Notes under the pieces: generated by a model
Told to the model about the DNA's origin: nothing
Database searches by the model: none
Seen by the model: the letters and a program-made list of their open reading frames with translations, nothing else
Assembly (NCBI GenBank): GCA_022575985.1
Contig: JAKSXM010000272.1
Coordinates: 25,478,501-25,542,500, forward strand
Direction of reading: 5' to 3'
Source: Anagrus nilaparvatae
Taxonomy: Eukaryota > Arthropoda > Insecta > Hymenoptera > Mymaridae
Length of the DNA stretch: 64,000 nucleotides
Part shown: positions 59,961 to 64,000 of the stretch, one piece after another
Position numbering within the stretch: position 1 is the first letter of the stretch
Layout: the number at the start of each line of letters is the position of its first letter
Position numbers and translations under genes: made by a program

Positions 59961-62635
59961 ATGGATTTTGATGGACGTATTGACGAAAGAATCGCACGTA
60001 AGTATTAAAATGACAGTATTTGTATACCTATTTTAAAATTTTGTTTTATTTTAATTTTTAGTTGTTCAAAATAATGTAAAAATTTTATTGGAAAAAATAC
60101 GTGATGTACTTCAAATAAGAAAAAAATTAAAAACTCGAGTATCTGATGCTAAATTTAGACAAGCCTTACAGCTACAGACATTAGACAGGTATTTAAAGGA
60201 TTTTAAAAATAAAATTTTCTTATTTTATTTATTTACATTAATTTTTTTAGATTAAATGAAATGGAAAAAAAAGAAAGAAAAGAATTAAAAAAAATACAAT
60301 CTTTACAAGATGACGATTCTTTGAAATTGTTAAGTTTTATTAAAGAATATGAAGTTATGCTTAAACGACATGAAGAAACATGGGCCATTTATAAGGTTTA
60401 TGAAAATTTTTACTCGAATAAACTAAATAAAATAAATTATTAATTAAATACAAATATTACAGGTACAATACGATGAATTACCATTAGCTAAAGAAGTTAA
60501 AAAAATAGATATACACTTACAAAAAATAAATATTGAAACAATGGTATTGCAATACAAATACAAAGAAACAGAAAAAATGATAAAATTAAAAGAAAAAATA
60601 AAAAAACAACGGGAACAAAAAAAAATAATAGAATTTGCTAAATTAATGATTGAATATAAAAAAAGGGAAAAAAATTGTATCGACATGTTGCAAGATATAA
60701 ATAACAGACAAAATCGTATTAGACATTTAAAATTTGAGGTAATATAGGTATAAAATATCTGGTTATATATTTTTAAATATAATATTAATTTTTTTTAAAT
60801 TTTAATTAGTGTCAAGATATGGAAAGATTACTTGCTGAAAAAGAAAATTCGGTTGTTACAATGAGATCAACGTTATCACAAAATCCTCCTCATTTTGATT
60901 TTTCAACATTGTTGCCAGATAAATTAATTTACAACGATATTAGAAATCAAACTAATCAAGATAATTCTGGTATGATATTTTTTTATAATTAATTTTTTTT
61001 TATGTTTAATTAATATTTTGTTGTTTTTTTTTTTGAAGATACTATTTCTTGTAATACTTTAATGTTGGAAGAAGAGTACATGTATACTGATGATAATGAT
61101 CAAAGTAATCCTAATTTAGTTAGTAATAAAAGTAATGATAAAATTATTGAAAATAATAATAATGAAAAAAAAGAAAATCAAAATTTTAATAAAGAAAGTG
61201 AACTTATGGAAGTAGACGAAGAAGCAATGGAAGTTAATAATTATAATTACAAAGAATTACCACCTCAAGAAAATCAAAAATTGAAATGTTTGGGTGAAGA
61301 AGTTCAACAAGAACCTAAAAAAGTTAGCTTTGAAAATGATGTATGTTGATTTTTATTTTAAATTTGATATTATTAATTTATTTATGGAAGAAAATCAATT
61401 AAAATTAAATTAAAAATTTTTTCACAGGATAACTTAACAACGAATAAAAAAAATAGCCAAGAAAGTAATGCTTCTTCCCATAATTCAGTAAAACAAAGTA
61501 AAAAGCATACTTCTAATAAAAGATGTAAGTATTCATTTTTTTTGATAAGATCAATTATGTTTTTAAAATAAGCTAAAAAGTTTTTGAAAATTTCTTAAAA
61601 GTAAATCTCGAAAATAATAAAATCGATTTATTAGGAACTAAGAGTTTTTATTAAGCTCCTTTGAAACGTAGATAATTGAATAAAAAATCTTAGTTCCTAA
61701 TATAGCTCGATTTTATTATTTATAATAAAATCCAAAAAATTCATAAAATTGGGAACGAAAGTAGTATTTATATTGTATATTTCATTACATTATCAGAAAT
61801 TTTTGTTTTCTTAACTACGCGTTTTCAAATTAATTTATTTACAAAATTTTTAAAAATGAATATTTTCTTTTTCAGCCATGATACCAACTCCTCAACAACA
61901 AGCTCCTGTGACATTAAAACCAAATAAAATAAATTCACAAACAGTAACAAATAAAGTCCAAGAAATTCAAATTCCAGATCCTTATCAACCAACACCATCA
62001 AAAATACAAAGATTATCAAACAACGAGCATAATAATCATTCAAATCAATCACGTAATATATCATCAAACAAGCCACGTATTATAACAAATGAAAAAGTTA
62101 ACATAATAAATCCAAAAAAAAATTTAAGATCAATATCACCAATACCAACAACAAGTTTAATGTCAGTGTCATTGGCTGATATGACTTCTGGTGCTAATTC
62201 TAGTTTAGATAATGTATCAGGAATTATTGGTAGTGATATTTCAGAATTTAATGATAGTCACGAATTTATTAAACATATTCATGGTAAATTTTATTTTTTA
62301 TTTACTTAAAGGACCTAATTTTTTATTAATTTTATTGCTTTTAGGTTCTGATATTTCTGGTGATATGGATTACCAAAATTTAATAAACGAAAATTATTTA
62401 CCAACTAATAAAGATGCTAATAATGTTGATAAAAAAAATCAATTTTCACAAAATAATGAATTTTTTACTAACCAAAATTTTACCAGCCAAAAACAAGGTA
62501 AAAAAATTTATTTATATGATTTTAAAAAAACTTTTGCAATAATTTTTAATACTATTTGTTTTAGAAGTCAACAATGAATCTAACACAGGAGGTTTTGGAT
62601 TTGGTAATAAACCAAGAAAATCTGGTTTCTTTTAA
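59961..62635 (+). CDS. Coiled-coil protein with Gly/Phe-rich C-terminus, possible SIX6OS1-like synaptonemal-complex protein
   Basis: Ten exons: 59961-59997, 60062-60188, 60251-60395, 60463-60738, 60810-60969, 61039-61340, 61428-61524, 61876-62283, 62345-62497, 62565-62635; all phases agree, 591 residues. The first 220 residues are strongly coiled-coil (Lys/Glu/Leu-rich). Within them a Trp-Ala-Ile-Tyr segment followed by VQYDELPLAKEV recalls the 'Y..KY.E.P.A.E' segment of SIX6OS1 (C14orf39), a central-element protein of the synaptonemal complex. The rest is Asn/Ser/Gln-rich and disordered, and the end GGFGFGNKPRKSGFF is Gly/Phe-rich as is the SIX6OS1 end. The identification is weak; an FG-type nucleoporin-like or other meiotic/centrosomal coiled-coil protein is possible. 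Intron 7 holds a long fold-back. Confidence 0.72.
61613..61720. repeat. Intronic fold-back, about 40 bp arms
   Basis: AATAATAAAATCGATTTATT plus AGGAACTAAGAGTTTTTA (61613-61652) is inverted at 61681-61720 with few mismatches, around a loop of about 28 bases. Size and shape suit either a short MITE or a structured RNA hairpin. Confidence 0.75.
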
Positions 62636-64000
62636 AATCAATTTAATCGATTACAAATTTTTTAATATTTGTTAAAATCATAAAATTAATTTATTTTATT
62701 CAAAAAATCATATTAAAATTTAATTTATTTTTATTTTTATATAAATTATAACAATTATATACATAAACACTAAAAGCACTAAAAGAAATATAATACTTTT
62801 CTTTTGATGTAAACTTATAAAACAGAGACTTTTTTTTAGTATATAAGGAAACATTAAATAAATATAAAGTAATTATTTTATCATTTATTATATTACTTAT
62901 ATTTAACACACCACTTGATCTTATCAACTGCAATAAAAAAGAAAGTTTAGAGTTGAATTATTTTTAATTAGAAATTACAATTTTCATTTAAAGCTCATAA
63001 ACTTTAGAATTATTATTTTTATTTATTTTTATATAAAAATTTTTATATTTTAATTAATTAATTAATTATTGTAGTTATATGTATTGTATATAATAAATAA
63101 ATAAAATTTAATTTGTAAAATACAATTTGTTGTATAAATTGATTGTGACCTTGATACATTAAAATTTTTTTATGTCTTATTGTTATTGCTTTTTATAATA
63201 ATAGTTGTTGTAACTATGTAGTATATAGAATTTTTCAATCACTTACATGGCCAATTTTCTCATATAGAGCTGATTATTGTTATTATTATTTTTTTTTATT
63301 ATTTACATACATTAAATATTATATTTTTTCTTACCTAATGTGTCATTAATTTAAAAATTATTGTTTTAAAATGCTATTTTTTCGTTTGGTTTTATATGTA
63401 AATTTTCAGCTGTCAAAATTTAATTTTTCATTACGTACTCGTCATTCTGTACTTGTATATTAAATAATTTCATTAATTTTAGTGGCATTTGAGATTATTT
63501 TTTATGAAATTTGCTATTAATTTTTACGTTTAGGTATACTTTATTATCAAACAAATAGTTATTTGTTAAGTAAGAGACAAAATATAGGATTTGAACTTGC
63601 ATGAAGCTTGCAAAGAGCAAAACCTATATTTTTCTTTATAGTTTAATTCGTGTGGTGCAAATTTTATGTTTTTAATTAACAATACTAAAAAAGTTTATAT
63701 TACTTTGAATTCAAGGCGATTGGTAGACCCCTAGGCAATATGCACCTCGAGCTTGCGAATCTCTTTAATGCAGCAAAATAAAATTTCAGCGTTTTAAACG
63801 ATTTCAAAGTTGCAAACTTAAAAAAAATTTTAAAAATGCAAGTTTCACACTTTTAAAATGTGACATAGTGTGAATTTGAAGAAAAAATTAAAATATTTAA
63901 CATATAACAGGCTGGCTTCTGTGAAGGAAAGACCAAATTTATTTTATAAAAATTGAGCCTTCTCTGTCCCTTGAAAAACAAAAATAACCACTTTACACCC
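62636..64000. other. AT-rich 3' flank to the right edge
   Basis: No gene supported. On the minus strand TTTTTTATTGCAG before 62927 is a good acceptor that could begin a short terminal exon (a frame reading DKIKWCVKYK to a stop), but no upstream exon is in view. An AAATATAGG...CCTATATTT inverted pair lies at about 63579-63632. Confidence 0.4.

Noticed and set aside
62700..62933. Minus-strand frame after a good acceptor
   Set aside because: The composition is AT-driven and no upstream exon is within the window; a shorter alternative frame is equally possible.

Overview
The window is nuclear DNA of a very AT-rich animal genome, almost certainly an insect and probably a small hymenopteran. I infer this from the protein-coding families, the small (about 60-260 bp) GT-AG introns, the TATA/TCAGT core promoter in one gene, and fragments of an R1-like LINE and integrase-derived elements. 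Species cannot be fixed from the sequence. No tRNA, rRNA or CRISPR was seen.

Left arm (1-14.7 kb) is accessory DNA. It opens with a broken, intron-containing family-B DNA polymerase of the protein-primed type carried by Polinton/adintovirus-like elements. Two related acidic-tailed small genes follow, pointing away from each other, and then a second, opposite-strand remnant of the same polymerase. Together 1-3.5 kb reads as a degraded head-to-head inverted duplication of one virus-like module. After it come a 1.2 kb minisatellite of about 20 bp units, a FLYWCH-finger gene split at an A9 tract, several non-autonomous transposons (one GC-rich with long inverted repeats), a 25 bp higher-order minisatellite, a 130 bp satellite interrupted by a TTAA-flanked insertion, and a 77 bp palindromic satellite.

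Central genic block (14.8-35.3 kb): the last two exons of GTPBP1 (+); a 983-residue protein whose C-terminus looks like the kinetochore protein CENP-T (-); a four-exon TMEM256/DUF423 membrane protein (+); and a complete coding model of the HECT ubiquitin ligase TRIP12 (ctrip in flies; -, 15 coding exons, 2117 residues, all phases consistent).

35.3-52.9 kb is a long gene-poor stretch, probably the 5' region and 5' introns of TRIP12. It holds decayed mobile elements (a KRBA2-like integrase gene and an R1-like LINE), several TA-flanked MITEs and CT/GA tracts.

Right arm (52.9-64 kb) is compact: a C2H2 zinc-finger gene, a secreted Fcp3C-like protein, and the pair ARMC7-HTD2, all on the minus strand. 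The two ARMC7-HTD2 reading frames are only 6 bases apart and look dicistronic. Divergent from ARMC7 is a ten-exon coiled-coil protein with a Gly/Phe-rich tail (+), tentatively a SIX6OS1-like synaptonemal-complex protein. Exon models were built by hand from splice signals and frame continuity; untranslated exons are mostly unknown.
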